From: JAHDWY01 sp964632865
GTDB lineage: Bacteria; Hydrogenedentota; Hydrogenedentia; Hydrogenedentales; SLHB01
Length of the DNA: 21,893 bases
Direction of reading: 5' to 3'
Assembly: GCA_964632865.1 (NCBI GenBank)
Contig: CAZWDH010000095.1
Location: forward strand, 1-21,893
The position numbers and the translations under genes were made by a program. Positions within the stretch are counted from its first letter, which is position 1. Each line of letters starts with the position of its first letter. The notes beneath the pieces were generated by a model. The model searched no databases. It was not told the origin of the DNA and was given only the letters and a program-made list of their open reading frames with translations. Positions 7,841-14,604 of this stretch are shown piece by piece.

Positions 7841-9115
7841 ATGCGCATTGAGATTCCTTATGGAGAAACCAACCTTCACGCCGACGCTCCGTGGCTCCGA
7901 AACGCGGGTACCTTGGACGTGGCGGATGTCCCTGCGCTGCCCAGTCTCGCGGACGCCATTGCCCTCGCGATAGCAGTTCCGATTGGATTCGCGAACAATC
8001 TTTACGAGTTGTTTCGGCCTGGCGAGACCGTGGCGATTGTCGTATCCGATTCCTTTCGCAAGACCGCGGTCGACCAAGTGCTTCCAATCCTCCTCGATGG
8101 GCTTATCGATCGGGGCATTTCCGAATCGGACATCTGCTTCCTCTTCGCAAGCGGAACGCACCGCCCACCCACGCCGGACGAACAGTCAGAGATCCTCGGG
8201 GCGGAAGTCTACCAGCGCTTTCGAGCGCGCGCGTTTACGCACGACCCGAACGACCGTGCCAATCTCGTAGCCGTCGGTACGACTCGCCGGGGTACACCGG
8301 TCGAGATCAACCGCATCGCGTGGGAGTGCGACCGCATCATCGCGACCGGCGCGGTGGTGATGCATTACTTCGGCGGGTTCGGCGGCGGGCGCAAATCCAT
8401 CGTGCCGGGCTTGGCATCGACCGAGACCATTGCCCACAACCACGCGATGAATCTCGACCCGGTGGAGAACAGACTTAATCCGTCGGTCCGCATTGCCACG
8501 CTGGATGGCAATCCCGTGGCGGAAGATATGCTCGAAGCATCGCGATTGGTCGGCGTGGACTGCATCATCAATACCGTGCTGAATCGCAACGGCCAGATTG
8601 CCGGAGTATTTGCGGGTGAGTTGGATGCCGCTCATCGAGAAGCCGCGAAGTTTGCCCGCTCGATCTATTCTGTCGAGATTGGCGCCCAAGCCGATGTGGT
8701 TATCGCCGCATCGCCTCACACGCGAAACTTCGTGCAAACCCATAAGGCCCTGTACAACGCATATCAGGCCATGAAACCCGGTGGATGCATCCTGTTGGCC
8801 GCGCCTTGCCCGGAAGGGCTGGGTGGGGATGCGTTTGTGAAGTGGTTGAACCTCGGCTCCCGAGACGCTGTCTTCGCAGGTTTGCGCGAACGAAGCGAGA
8901 TCAACGGTCAGACGGCGCTGTCCACCCTGGAGAAGGCGCCGCACACCATCATGCTTACCGAACTCAGCGAATCCGAGGTAAAAGTGTTGGGGGCTATCAA
9001 GGGACGAGACCTTGAGCGTGCCTTGCAATGGGCGCGACTCCGGTTGGAATCGGTAACGAATCCCACCGCGTACGTAATGCCCTCCGCCGCGTATACGGTC
9101 CCATTCTTACCTTGA
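7841..9115 (+). CDS. LarA-family nickel-pincer racemase/epimerase (DUF2088)
   Basis: This is a 424-residue protein, the normal length for LarA-type lactate racemases. These enzymes use a nickel pincer nucleotide tethered to a lysine to racemise or epimerise 2-hydroxyacids. The key residues of the characterised Lactiplantibacillus plantarum enzyme (His108, His174, Lys184, His200) have matching counterparts in the same spacing: H107 in GTHR, H175 in MHYFGGFGGGRK, K185, and H201 in ETIAHNH. The N-terminal domain also has the SDSFRK motif and HDPNDRANL. It is likely active with the cofactor, but its substrate is unknown because the family has many specificities. The cofactor-making genes larB, larC and larE are not in the window. 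The ATG lies 32 nt after the GspG-like gene with a weak GGTGG ribosome site, so it may be the last gene of that operon. Confidence 0.88.
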   Translation: MRIEIPYGETNLHADAPWLRNAGTLDVADVPALPSLADAIALAIAVPIGFANNLYELFRPGETVAIVVSDSFRKTAVDQVLPILLDGLIDRGISESDICFLFASGTHRPPTPDEQSEILGAEVYQRFRARAFTHDPNDRANLVAVGTTRRGTPVEINRIAWECDRIIATGAVVMHYFGGFGGGRKSIVPGLASTETIAHNHAMNLDPVENRLNPSVRIATLDGNPVAEDMLEASRLVGVDCIINTVLNRNGQIAGVFAGELDAAHREAAKFARSIYSVEIGAQADVVIAASPHTRNFVQTHKALYNAYQAMKPGGCILLAAPCPEGLGGDAFVKWLNLGSRDAVFAGLRERSEINGQTALSTLEKAPHTIMLTELSESEVKVLGAIKGRDLERALQWARLRLESVTNPTAYVMPSAAYTVPFLP

Positions 9116-9154
9116 GACCAGGTGGCGCCGTATCACGATGGGTATGAGAAACAC

Positions 9155-9172
9155 GGGTAGACGCATCTACCC
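9155..9172. terminator. hairpin between converging genes, possible weak terminator
   Basis: A perfect 7-bp stem GGGTAGA/TCTACCC closes a 4-nt loop between the stops of the LarA-like gene (plus) and the 61-residue gene (minus). Neither side has a real T-tract; the minus side has only GTTTCTC. A terminator role is therefore plausible from position but weak. Confidence 0.3.
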
Positions 9173-9183
9173 CCGATAGGTCG

Positions 9184-9369
9184 TCACGGTTCAGAGTCTT
9201 CTTCAGGCGTCGTTTTTGCGACGGGCCGCACGACGCGCACTTTCCAAATCGGACCATCGTTTCGCATGGTCCCGACCCACCCTTTTTCCAGCAACTCTCG
9301 GAGGCGCGCTTCGCCGGCGGTTTCGTCCCGGAACCAGAGTGTCATTTCCTGAAAGCTTCGATTCGACAT
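9184..9369 (-). CDS. small hypothetical protein (61 aa)
   Basis: This short soluble protein carries a mix of charged and aromatic residues (FQEMTLWFRDETAGEARL, then GWVGTMRNDGPIWKVRVV). It ends in an acidic tail (TPEEDSEP). It resembles a small single domain with one helix and a beta hairpin, but I cannot name a family. I chose the ATG at 9369 because GAGG lies 9 nt upstream; an ATG at 9384 and a GTG at 9405 extend it by 5 and 12 residues with poorer ribosome sites. A perfect TATAAT box at 9426-9431 on the same strand would give a leader of about 50 nt, which supports a real gene. It converges with the LarA-like gene. Function unknown. Confidence 0.6.
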   Translation of the reverse strand: MSNRSFQEMTLWFRDETAGEARLRELLEKGWVGTMRNDGPIWKVRVVRPVAKTTPEEDSEP

Positions 9370-9425
9370 ATTCAGGTGCCTCATTGCCCCTGCGCGAATG
9401 AACACCCAGAACGCTTCATCGGTAC

Positions 9426-9454
9426 ATTATATCGCGCGAATCTCCCTGGAGAAA
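9426..9454 (-). promoter_or_regulatory. promoter for the 61-aa protein gene
   Basis: On the minus strand a consensus TATAAT -10 box (9431-9426) is preceded by a 17-bp spacer and a poor -35 (TTTCTC, 9454-9449). Transcription would start near 9419. The weak -35 suggests help from an activator or modest strength. Confidence 0.45.
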
Positions 9455-9466
9455 GTGCGAACTCTT

Positions 9467-9508
9467 TGAAAATACAGGAGGCACGGCCAGAGGATTGACC
9501 GTGCCTCC
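9467..9508 (-). terminator. Rho-independent terminator, minus strand
   Basis: A perfect 10-bp stem GGAGGCACGG/CCGTGCCTCC (9477-9486 and 9499-9508) with a 12-nt loop is followed on the minus strand by TGTATTTTC. The T-tract exists only in that direction. It would end transcripts coming from the sigma54 activator gene or from the AT-rich region just downstream of it. Confidence 0.55.
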
Positions 9509-9776
9509 CCTCAGAGGACCCCTGAAGAGTGCCTGGCTGAGGATTGGGTGAATGGGATGAAGCAAGTCGCATACCCGATTTTGAACTTTTGTAAATCAGA
9601 GTATTAAGTTATTTATTCAAATACTCTTACATGTGATATTCGCAACGAAAGACGTAAATTCGCACAGACTAACAATGCGCAAATGCGGCATAATTTGTTA
9701 CAGTATGTAATGATGCGTTACAGAATTGTTCTGAAGAGTGAAAGGTTGAACAAGCGAACGGGGCCGTGGTCTTGGT
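9509..9776. other. AT-rich non-coding spacer with several palindromes
   Basis: About 270 nt with no supportable gene, visibly richer in A and T than all flanking DNA. It holds an 8-bp inverted repeat AGAGTATT/AATACTCT (9598-9605 and 9620-9627, 14-nt loop). It also holds two odd 13-bp palindromes, TTACAGTATGTAA (9698-9710) and CAGAATTGTTCTG (9721-9733). The 7-mer GTTACAG occurs at 9697 and 9717, exactly 20 bp apart. It lies between the stop of the sigma54 activator and a minus-strand terminator. It may be a long 3' UTR, a small RNA or a protein-binding region; nothing in it decides between these. Confidence 0.5.
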
Positions 9777-11606
9777 TCAGCGGACTGGCACTTGAATGGC
9801 GTACTCCGCCAGCTTTCGATAGACCGTGGGCCGACTCACGCCCAGCATTTTCGCCGCCAGCGTGATATTCCCGCCCGCTTTCTCGAGCACTTCAGCAATA
9901 CGCTTGCGCTCCAGGTCCGCCAATGAAGGTTCGCCCGCCACGGATGCCTCATGGATTCGGCCCGAAGAAAGCCGAAGATCCTCTGCCCGAATACAAGCAT
10001 CTGTGGCCAGGAAGCAAGCCCGCTCAATGCAGTTCCGCAATTCACGCACGTTCCCTGGCCAACGCCATCCCACCAGCGCTTTCACCGCATCCGGATGGAA
10101 AGACCGGACTGTGGGCGAGCGATCTTCCTGCGCCAACCGAAGAAAGTGCTCCGCCAGGATGGGGATGTCGTCAGGCCGCTCCCGCAATGGAGGCAACTCC
10201 ACCGTGAAACCATTGATTCGGTGGTACAGGTCCGCGCGAAACTGCCCGGCACGGACGGAAGACGCGATGTCCTTGTTGGTGGCCGCTACGACGCGGACGT
10301 CGACCTGGACTTCACGATTCCCCCCCACTCGGTAGAAGGTGCCATTCTCAATGGCGCGCAGCAGGCGCGCCTGGTTCTCGAGACTGAGGTCGCCGATTTC
10401 ATCCAGAAACAACGTTCCACCTTCCGCCTCTTCCATTCGCCCCAGCTTGCGCGACATGGCCCCGGTGAACGCACCTTTTTCATACCCGAAGAACTCGCTC
10501 TCCATCAGGTCCGGCGGGACCGCGGCGCAATTCACCACGACGAACGCCCGCGCGCTGCGGTCCGAATGATCGTGAATCAGCCGCGCGGCAAGCTCCTTTC
10601 CGGTACCCGTTTCACCCAGGATAAGTACGGGCATGCCGGACCGGGCCGCTTCTCTGAGCTGCGCTTGCGCCTTGCGAATTTCAGGGCTTTCTCCTACCAG
10701 CGTCGTCGTGTCGGCTGTGCCCGACCGCAAGCGCTCGTTTTCACTGCGGAAGAACTCGATCTGTTCGATCATATGGAACAAAGGCGCCAGTTGCGATGCT
10801 ACGGCCAGAAGGTACGACAGGGCCTTGTCGTCTCGCTGAAGTACATTCTGAAGGGTACACAACGCGAACACCCCGACGCGTTCCTGTCCAGCCGTCATGG
10901 GGACGGCGAGGGCTGTGTAGGGCGAGAGGCTCCCCTTCAGCCGGACCGTCAACACATGCTGATCGAGAAACGCGCGCTCGATCAATTCCTGGGGCGGGAT
11001 CAAATCCTGAGGCGCATCTTCGGTGTGACGCTCGTAAACCGATAAATTACCCCCGCCGACAGACCTGCAGAAGCAAAGGCAACGGCACGGAATCCGCGAT
11101 TCCAACTCACGCCGGACGATGTCGAGCAATTGAGCGATAGACGATGCGTTGCCTACGTTTCGGCACATGCGAAAGAGATTGACGTAATCCTCGATGGTGT
11201 CGAGGCCTTCCATCGGGGGGTTTGCATCAAGATAGTGCGGGGTATGGGGCACATCGTCTTCGGGAGATCGGATCGTATCCGGTTGTTCGACCGCCGGTGA
11301 GTCCGAAGACGCGGTGCTTTCGGCGAGGCTCACCACGAAGATCGTCTTTCCGACAGCAATCTCATCTCCCGCGCGGAGCGTTGCTTCCGCTACGGGCCGC
11401 CCATTCAGCAAGGTACAGTTGCTGCTCCCCAAATCCTTGATGCGCGGGACGCCTTCGTCCAGGTGCACTACGCAGTGTTGGCGAGATATGAGCGGATCGG
11501 GGATGGTGACATCACAACCGAGCCCTCGGCCGAAAATGAGCGGTCGCTCGCCGATCGGCCACGAGACCCCGCGAATCGTTCCCAACCGTGCTGTTACCCA
11601 GAACAC
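9777..11606 (-). CDS. sigma54-dependent activator with FHA, GAF, AAA+ and Fis-type HTH domains
   Basis: This is a 609-residue enhancer-binding protein that would activate RNA polymerase-sigma54. An N-terminal FHA domain (about 5-95) has the phosphothreonine-binding GR (26-27) and SRQH (41-44); the usual SSNGT loop reads SSNCT at 61-65. A GAF domain follows (about 160-280). The AAA+ domain has Walker A GETGTGKE (331-338), the sigma54-contacting GAFTGA loop (378-383) and Walker B TLFLDE (398-403). A Fis-type helix-turn-helix fills the last 40 residues. It lacks a response-regulator receiver, so input is probably a Ser/Thr kinase mark through FHA plus a small ligand through GAF. I chose GTG at 11606 because GGGAGG lies 5 nt upstream; ATG at 11642 and TTG at 11660 are longer but lack a ribosome site. 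Its targets are not apparent here. Confidence 0.9.
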   Translation of the reverse strand: MFWVTARLGTIRGVSWPIGERPLIFGRGLGCDVTIPDPLISRQHCVVHLDEGVPRIKDLGSSNCTLLNGRPVAEATLRAGDEIAVGKTIFVVSLAESTASSDSPAVEQPDTIRSPEDDVPHTPHYLDANPPMEGLDTIEDYVNLFRMCRNVGNASSIAQLLDIVRRELESRIPCRCLCFCRSVGGGNLSVYERHTEDAPQDLIPPQELIERAFLDQHVLTVRLKGSLSPYTALAVPMTAGQERVGVFALCTLQNVLQRDDKALSYLLAVASQLAPLFHMIEQIEFFRSENERLRSGTADTTTLVGESPEIRKAQAQLREAARSGMPVLILGETGTGKELAARLIHDHSDRSARAFVVVNCAAVPPDLMESEFFGYEKGAFTGAMSRKLGRMEEAEGGTLFLDEIGDLSLENQARLLRAIENGTFYRVGGNREVQVDVRVVAATNKDIASSVRAGQFRADLYHRINGFTVELPPLRERPDDIPILAEHFLRLAQEDRSPTVRSFHPDAVKALVGWRWPGNVRELRNCIERACFLATDACIRAEDLRLSSGRIHEASVAGEPSLADLERKRIAEVLEKAGGNITLAAKMLGVSRPTVYRKLAEYAIQVPVR

Positions 11607-11800
11607 ACCTTCCTCCCAGCTGCCAAACAAAGCGGCCGTCATGCGAAACGGGAGCAACAAAGCCAGCCAGCTTATACCGTATATGATACAGGTGCTTAGC
11701 GGTTCAGTCTACCGCGTGGCTCGGATGGCTTTCTTGGACTTGGGGCGGTATGCTTGGGGCATGGTTCACAGAATGCCAGAATCATAGGGACTTCGCTTAA

Positions 11801-11995
11801 ATGATTGGCACGGATAAACTTTTGCATTTCTGGATCAGCTTCATCATTGCCTATACGAGCCCGGGCCTGGCATGGATAGCGGGAATCGGCAAGGAAGCCT
11901 ACGACGCGCTTTCGGGTGGAGCGGCGAGTTTAGGTGACCTGATTGCGGACGGTTTCGGAATACTTATAGGCGTCTGGGCTTCGCCTTTCTTTTAA
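11801..11995 (+). CDS. small YfiM-like (DUF2279-type) membrane protein
   Basis: This 64-residue protein keeps the core pattern of the YfiM/DUF2279 family. It has DKLLHFWISF at the N terminus, a Gly-x-x-Lys-Glu pair (GIGKEAYD) in the middle and SLGDLIADGFGILIG at the end, each on or next to a hydrophobic helix. Family members are small inner-membrane or lipoprotein-like proteins without a settled function. This copy has no lipobox and is shorter than YfiM of E. coli, with two helices only. The ATG has AGGGA (11785-11789) about 11 nt upstream. It is divergent from the sigma54 activator; the 194 nt between them hold the control regions of both, where I see no convincing promoter. Confidence 0.68.
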   Translation: MIGTDKLLHFWISFIIAYTSPGLAWIAGIGKEAYDALSGGAASLGDLIADGFGILIGVWASPFF

Positions 11996-12023
11996 GCCGG
12001 ATTCGTGTTAAGCTGAAACCCGG

Positions 12024-12052
12024 TTGCAAGGTCGGAATGATGCTCGTTTAAT
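12024..12052 (+). promoter_or_regulatory. sigma70-type promoter for the FAS1 protein gene
   Basis: TTGCAA (12024-12029), a 17-bp spacer and TTTAAT (12047-12052) form a good vegetative promoter. The start of transcription would be near 12059, leaving a leader of about 118 nt before the FAS1 gene. Confidence 0.5.
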
Positions 12053-12053
12053 G

Positions 12054-12076
12054 GGCTTCCATTGTCGGCGGAAGCC
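12054..12076 (+). other. hairpin at the 5' end of the FAS1 transcript
   Basis: A 7-bp perfect stem GGCTTCC/GGAAGCC (12054-12060 and 12070-12076) encloses a 9-nt loop. It sits directly at or after the predicted transcription start. It could stabilise the mRNA 5' end or mark the end of the YfiM-like transcript; no T-tract follows, so a terminator is unlikely. Confidence 0.35.
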
Positions 12077-12176
12077 GGGAATGTTTGTGCCGTTACGGGC
12101 TGTTTACACATCGCAATCATTGGGAACTTAGGGGCGGCCACTGTGCTTTCCCGAACATTGTGAAGGAGCACCGAAC

Positions 12177-13082
12177 ATGAAAGAAAAGCTGATGAAGATT
12201 CTGAAGCCCGCGTCGTTTCTCGCTGTAGCGGCCGTGGCCGCGGGCAGCTTCATCGCCACCGCGGGCGATGGCACGTGTCCCTTGTCGGGGAAATCGGCGA
12301 AGGCCGAGGGTACCTGTAGTTCCGATGCCAAGGCAGCAAAAGCGGAAGGCACCTGTAATCTTTCGCTGAAAGCGGCCAAGGCTGAAGGTAAGGGCGAGTG
12401 CTGTCCTGAGGGTGCTGCGAAGCCTGCCGTGAACACCACGGCCGGTACGGAAGCCGGGTTTGCCAAAGACGGCGCTTGTGAAGGCGGCGTTTGTCCCTTG
12501 ACGGGCAAGCAGGTTGCCGACAAAGGCGCGGATTGTGAAGGCGGTGTCTGCCCGACCTCGGGCAAGCAGGTCGCCGAGAAGGGCGAGTGCGAAGGCGGCG
12601 TGTGCCCCAGCGGCCAGAAGGACATCGTGAACACCGCGATCCAGGACGGTTCGTTTTCGACCCTGCTCCTGGCGGCGCGCGCGGCGGGGATGATGGACAA
12701 GCTGACCTGCCCACAGCCGAAGACGATCCTTGCCCCGACGAACGAAGCCTTCCAGAAGCTTCCGGCGGAACAGTGGGCGACGCTCCTGCAGGATGACGCA
12801 GCCATGCAGGCCGTCCTGAGCCGTCACATCATTGATGGCGCGGTTCCTGCCGCGGATCTGGCCAAAGAAGGCGCCGTTTGCTCCAGCCTGGGCGCCAAAC
12901 AGTGCTCGGTGAGCGGTAAGACCACGATCGGTTCCGCGAACGTCGTGCGCGCTGACATCGCCGCGAGCAACGGGTACATTCACGCCATCGACCAAGTGCT
13001 GCTCCCCGAAGCCCCGGCAGAAACCGCTGCTGCTGAGTCCACAGAACAGCCGGAAGACGTGAAGGTCGCTGCGGCCGAGTAA
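12177..13082 (+). CDS. secreted FAS1 (fasciclin) domain protein with Cys-rich repeats
   Basis: This is a 301-residue exported protein. The signal peptide covers about residues 1-29 (KEKLMKILK then a hydrophobic run, cleavage after ATA). A low-complexity Cys/Lys/Ala region (30-146) follows, with three AKAEG units at 41-72 and three CEGGVCP units at 101, 120 and 138. Residues about 148-278 are one FAS1 domain, with the H1-type TILAPTNEAFQKLP and the H2-type YIHAIDQVLLP. The tail is acidic and Ala-rich. FAS1 proteins mediate adhesion or matrix contacts. The N-terminal Cys region, with 11 of the 14 cysteines, is not part of the normal fold and may bind metal or form disulfides. AAGGAG (12163-12168) is 8 nt before the ATG. 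It is a single-gene transcript with its own promoter and terminator. Confidence 0.9.
   Translation: MKEKLMKILKPASFLAVAAVAAGSFIATAGDGTCPLSGKSAKAEGTCSSDAKAAKAEGTCNLSLKAAKAEGKGECCPEGAAKPAVNTTAGTEAGFAKDGACEGGVCPLTGKQVADKGADCEGGVCPTSGKQVAEKGECEGGVCPSGQKDIVNTAIQDGSFSTLLLAARAAGMMDKLTCPQPKTILAPTNEAFQKLPAEQWATLLQDDAAMQAVLSRHIIDGAVPAADLAKEGAVCSSLGAKQCSVSGKTTIGSANVVRADIAASNGYIHAIDQVLLPEAPAETAAAESTEQPEDVKVAAAE
12474..12608 (+). repeat. three in-frame CEGGVCP repeat units within the FAS1 gene
   Basis: The DNA encodes three copies of CEGGVCP at residues 101-107, 120-126 and 138-144, with 19- and 18-residue periods. The first two are each followed by GKQVA and a short Lys-rich linker, and the third by SGQK. 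The codons differ between copies (for example tgtgaaggcggc against tgcgaaggcggc), so the array is not a fresh duplication. An older AKAEG repeat lies just upstream (residues 41-72). Confidence 0.8.
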
Positions 13083-13109
13083 GTACTTCCGAATATGCAC
13101 TAAAAGACT

Positions 13110-13139
13110 GCGGCCCGCGAGGGACACCTCGCGGGCCGC
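13110..13139. terminator. strong bidirectional Rho-independent terminator
   Basis: A perfect 13-bp GC-rich stem (13110-13122 and 13127-13139) closes the 4-nt loop GACA. The plus strand continues with CTTCTGTTTA and the minus strand with AGTCTTTTAG. It lies between the stops of the converging FAS1 and GH43/32-like genes and can serve both. Confidence 0.85.
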
Positions 13140-13147
13140 GCTTCTGT

Positions 13148-14461
13148 TTAGGAGCCTGCGCCGACGGCGAACAGGCTGGCGTTCTTCATGCGGACCCGCA
13201 GGATGCAATCCGCAGGTAAGTCTGAGAGGTTCCAGTTCAGCGGGATCGCTTCGCCGTCGACTCCTTCAATCCGTTCCGCTTTCACTTCCTGAACCGGTTT
13301 CCCCAAACCGTCCAGCAACTCCACCTCGATCCAGCCATTGGAAGCGTCCGCATTGAGGGCTAACCCCCCGGACTCGGGAGGTTCAACGGGTGGTGTCGTA
13401 AACGTGCCCACCTCGTCTCCCGCGACGGCGGCGACCATCCGGTGTTTGGGATAGGCGACCGTCACCATTCCGCCGTCCTTCCAGATGGCGAAATGCATCT
13501 TGCCGTCCAGCATGAAGGGATCGGCGTAACTCCAGAAGCCGATGTCGGTGTTGCGAAACGGGCGTTCCCAGGTCCGCGTATCTTCGCTGACGACGAGTTC
13601 GTTGCTGAGAATGGCACTGTGTTCGTTTGGCTTTGCCGGGTCGGCGTAGTACTTCATGATAAGCCCCGCGTAGGCGCTTCCATAGCGGAAGACCTTCATG
13701 AGGTAGAACTCCGTCTCCGGCGGGTCCTGGTCGTCGGGGCGCAGGAAGATCTCCTGCGGCGTCCACGACTCGAGGTCCTCGGACGTGCGGATGGACAGTA
13801 CGCGTTTGAACTTGTCCAGGTTGTCGGAGAACGGCTTGTCGGACCAGGGCTCCAGAGCGGTCTGGTAGAGGACGTACTCGCCCTTCTCGTAGATGAGGCT
13901 GTACGCGTCGTTGTGCTCGGTGAACACCGTCTTGAGTTGCTTATCCCAGGTTCGCCCGTCCGTGGAGGTTGCGCGCATGGCACCGGCGTCGCCCGATTCC
14001 GGCGGCTGGTCCCAGTAGAGCATCTGCAGCACGCCGTCGACTTCGACAATCTGGAAGACGTTGAATCCGCCCCAAGTCGGCGTATGCGGTGAGCGGAGCA
14101 TGCAGATGTTGTTCGTGCCGCCCCAGGTTGGCGGTTCGGGGTTCAGCTCGGGCAATACCCACTGACCGTCTCGAATCTCACCCAGGCAGAGCGTGCGCTG
14201 ATCGAAGTAGTCCTCTTCGCCCTTGTTCACGCGTTGGTACCAGAGTTGGATCGTGCCGTCGTTCAGGGTCCGCGACGCGACCGGCGCATACCACAGGGAA
14301 GGGCGGTCGGGATCTTTTTCGAATAGTGTCATGCCGGGTTCGGGCAGTTGCGGTTCCAGACGAACCGACTGCGCGTCGACCAAATACTGCGGCAAAAGCA
14401 AGGGCATGGAAACGTCGGGACCGGAACATACCGCAACCGTGGCGATCAGCCAGATTCCCAT
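13148..14461 (-). CDS. secreted five-bladed propeller protein, GH43/GH32-like glycosidase fold
   Basis: This is a 437-residue protein with a short hydrophobic N terminus (MGIWLIATVAVCSG) that suggests export. The body carries repeats typical of five-bladed propeller glycosidases and their relatives: DRPSLWYAPVA, TIQLWYQRVNKGEE, FQIVEVDGVLQMLYWD, TSTDGRTWDKQ, SIRTSEDLESWTP and YADPFMLDGKMHFAIW. The (S/T)xDxxxW pieces are the blade signature seen in sialidase and GH32/43/130-type proteins. A C-terminal beta-sandwich (about 345-437) follows. I cannot assign catalytic acids or a substrate. The ATG at 14461 is chosen because AAGGAG lies 9 nt upstream; an in-frame extension to 14596 would run through the preceding terminator. 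It converges with the FAS1 gene. Confidence 0.72.
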   Translation of the reverse strand: MGIWLIATVAVCSGPDVSMPLLLPQYLVDAQSVRLEPQLPEPGMTLFEKDPDRPSLWYAPVASRTLNDGTIQLWYQRVNKGEEDYFDQRTLCLGEIRDGQWVLPELNPEPPTWGGTNNICMLRSPHTPTWGGFNVFQIVEVDGVLQMLYWDQPPESGDAGAMRATSTDGRTWDKQLKTVFTEHNDAYSLIYEKGEYVLYQTALEPWSDKPFSDNLDKFKRVLSIRTSEDLESWTPQEIFLRPDDQDPPETEFYLMKVFRYGSAYAGLIMKYYADPAKPNEHSAILSNELVVSEDTRTWERPFRNTDIGFWSYADPFMLDGKMHFAIWKDGGMVTVAYPKHRMVAAVAGDEVGTFTTPPVEPPESGGLALNADASNGWIEVELLDGLGKPVQEVKAERIEGVDGEAIPLNWNLSDLPADCILRVRMKNASLFAVGAGS

Positions 14462-14545
14462 GGGCAAGCGCTCCTTCTTGTTTGTACAGCGTTCTAGCCA
14501 GGTGAACTGTATCAGGCTGTGGCGGGCCGGGCCAACCGCTGCCCA

Positions 14546-14580
14546 AAAGAAAAACGGACAGTCCCGCATGGAACAGTCCG
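14546..14580 (-). terminator. Rho-independent terminator after the Spy-like gene
   Basis: On the minus strand an 11-bp stem (14580-14570 paired with 14565-14555, one mismatch and one G-U pair) closes the loop ATGC. It is followed by TTTTTCTTTT. It ends the sigma/anti-sigma/Spy-like transcript 25 nt after the last stop. Confidence 0.75.
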
Positions 14581-14604
14581 CCTGGCTGCAAAACAAGTAT
14601 GGAG

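Noticed and set aside
7065..8087. 340-codon minus-strand open frame across three plus-strand genes
   Set aside because: It runs antisense through the membrane protein, the GspG-like gene and the LarA-like gene; its translation is Arg-rich with no motif.
9406..9776. search for a tRNA, CRISPR array or attachment site in the AT-rich spacer
   Set aside because: There is no cloverleaf, no regularly spaced long repeat and no integrase gene or tRNA end nearby.
11806..11825. sigma54-like TGGCAC...TTGCA near the start of the YfiM-like gene
   Set aside because: The two elements are 10 nt apart instead of about 5, and the site lies inside the coding sequence.
12117..13208. 363-codon minus-strand open frame opposite the FAS1 gene
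   Set aside because: Its apparent repeats mirror the FAS1 Cys repeats, and it crosses the strong terminator at 13110-13139.
14462..14596. longer start for the GH43/32-like protein at 14596
   Set aside because: The extension would translate through the upstream terminator and give a Cys-rich leader before the real hydrophobic N terminus; the ATG at 14461 has AAGGAG at good spacing.
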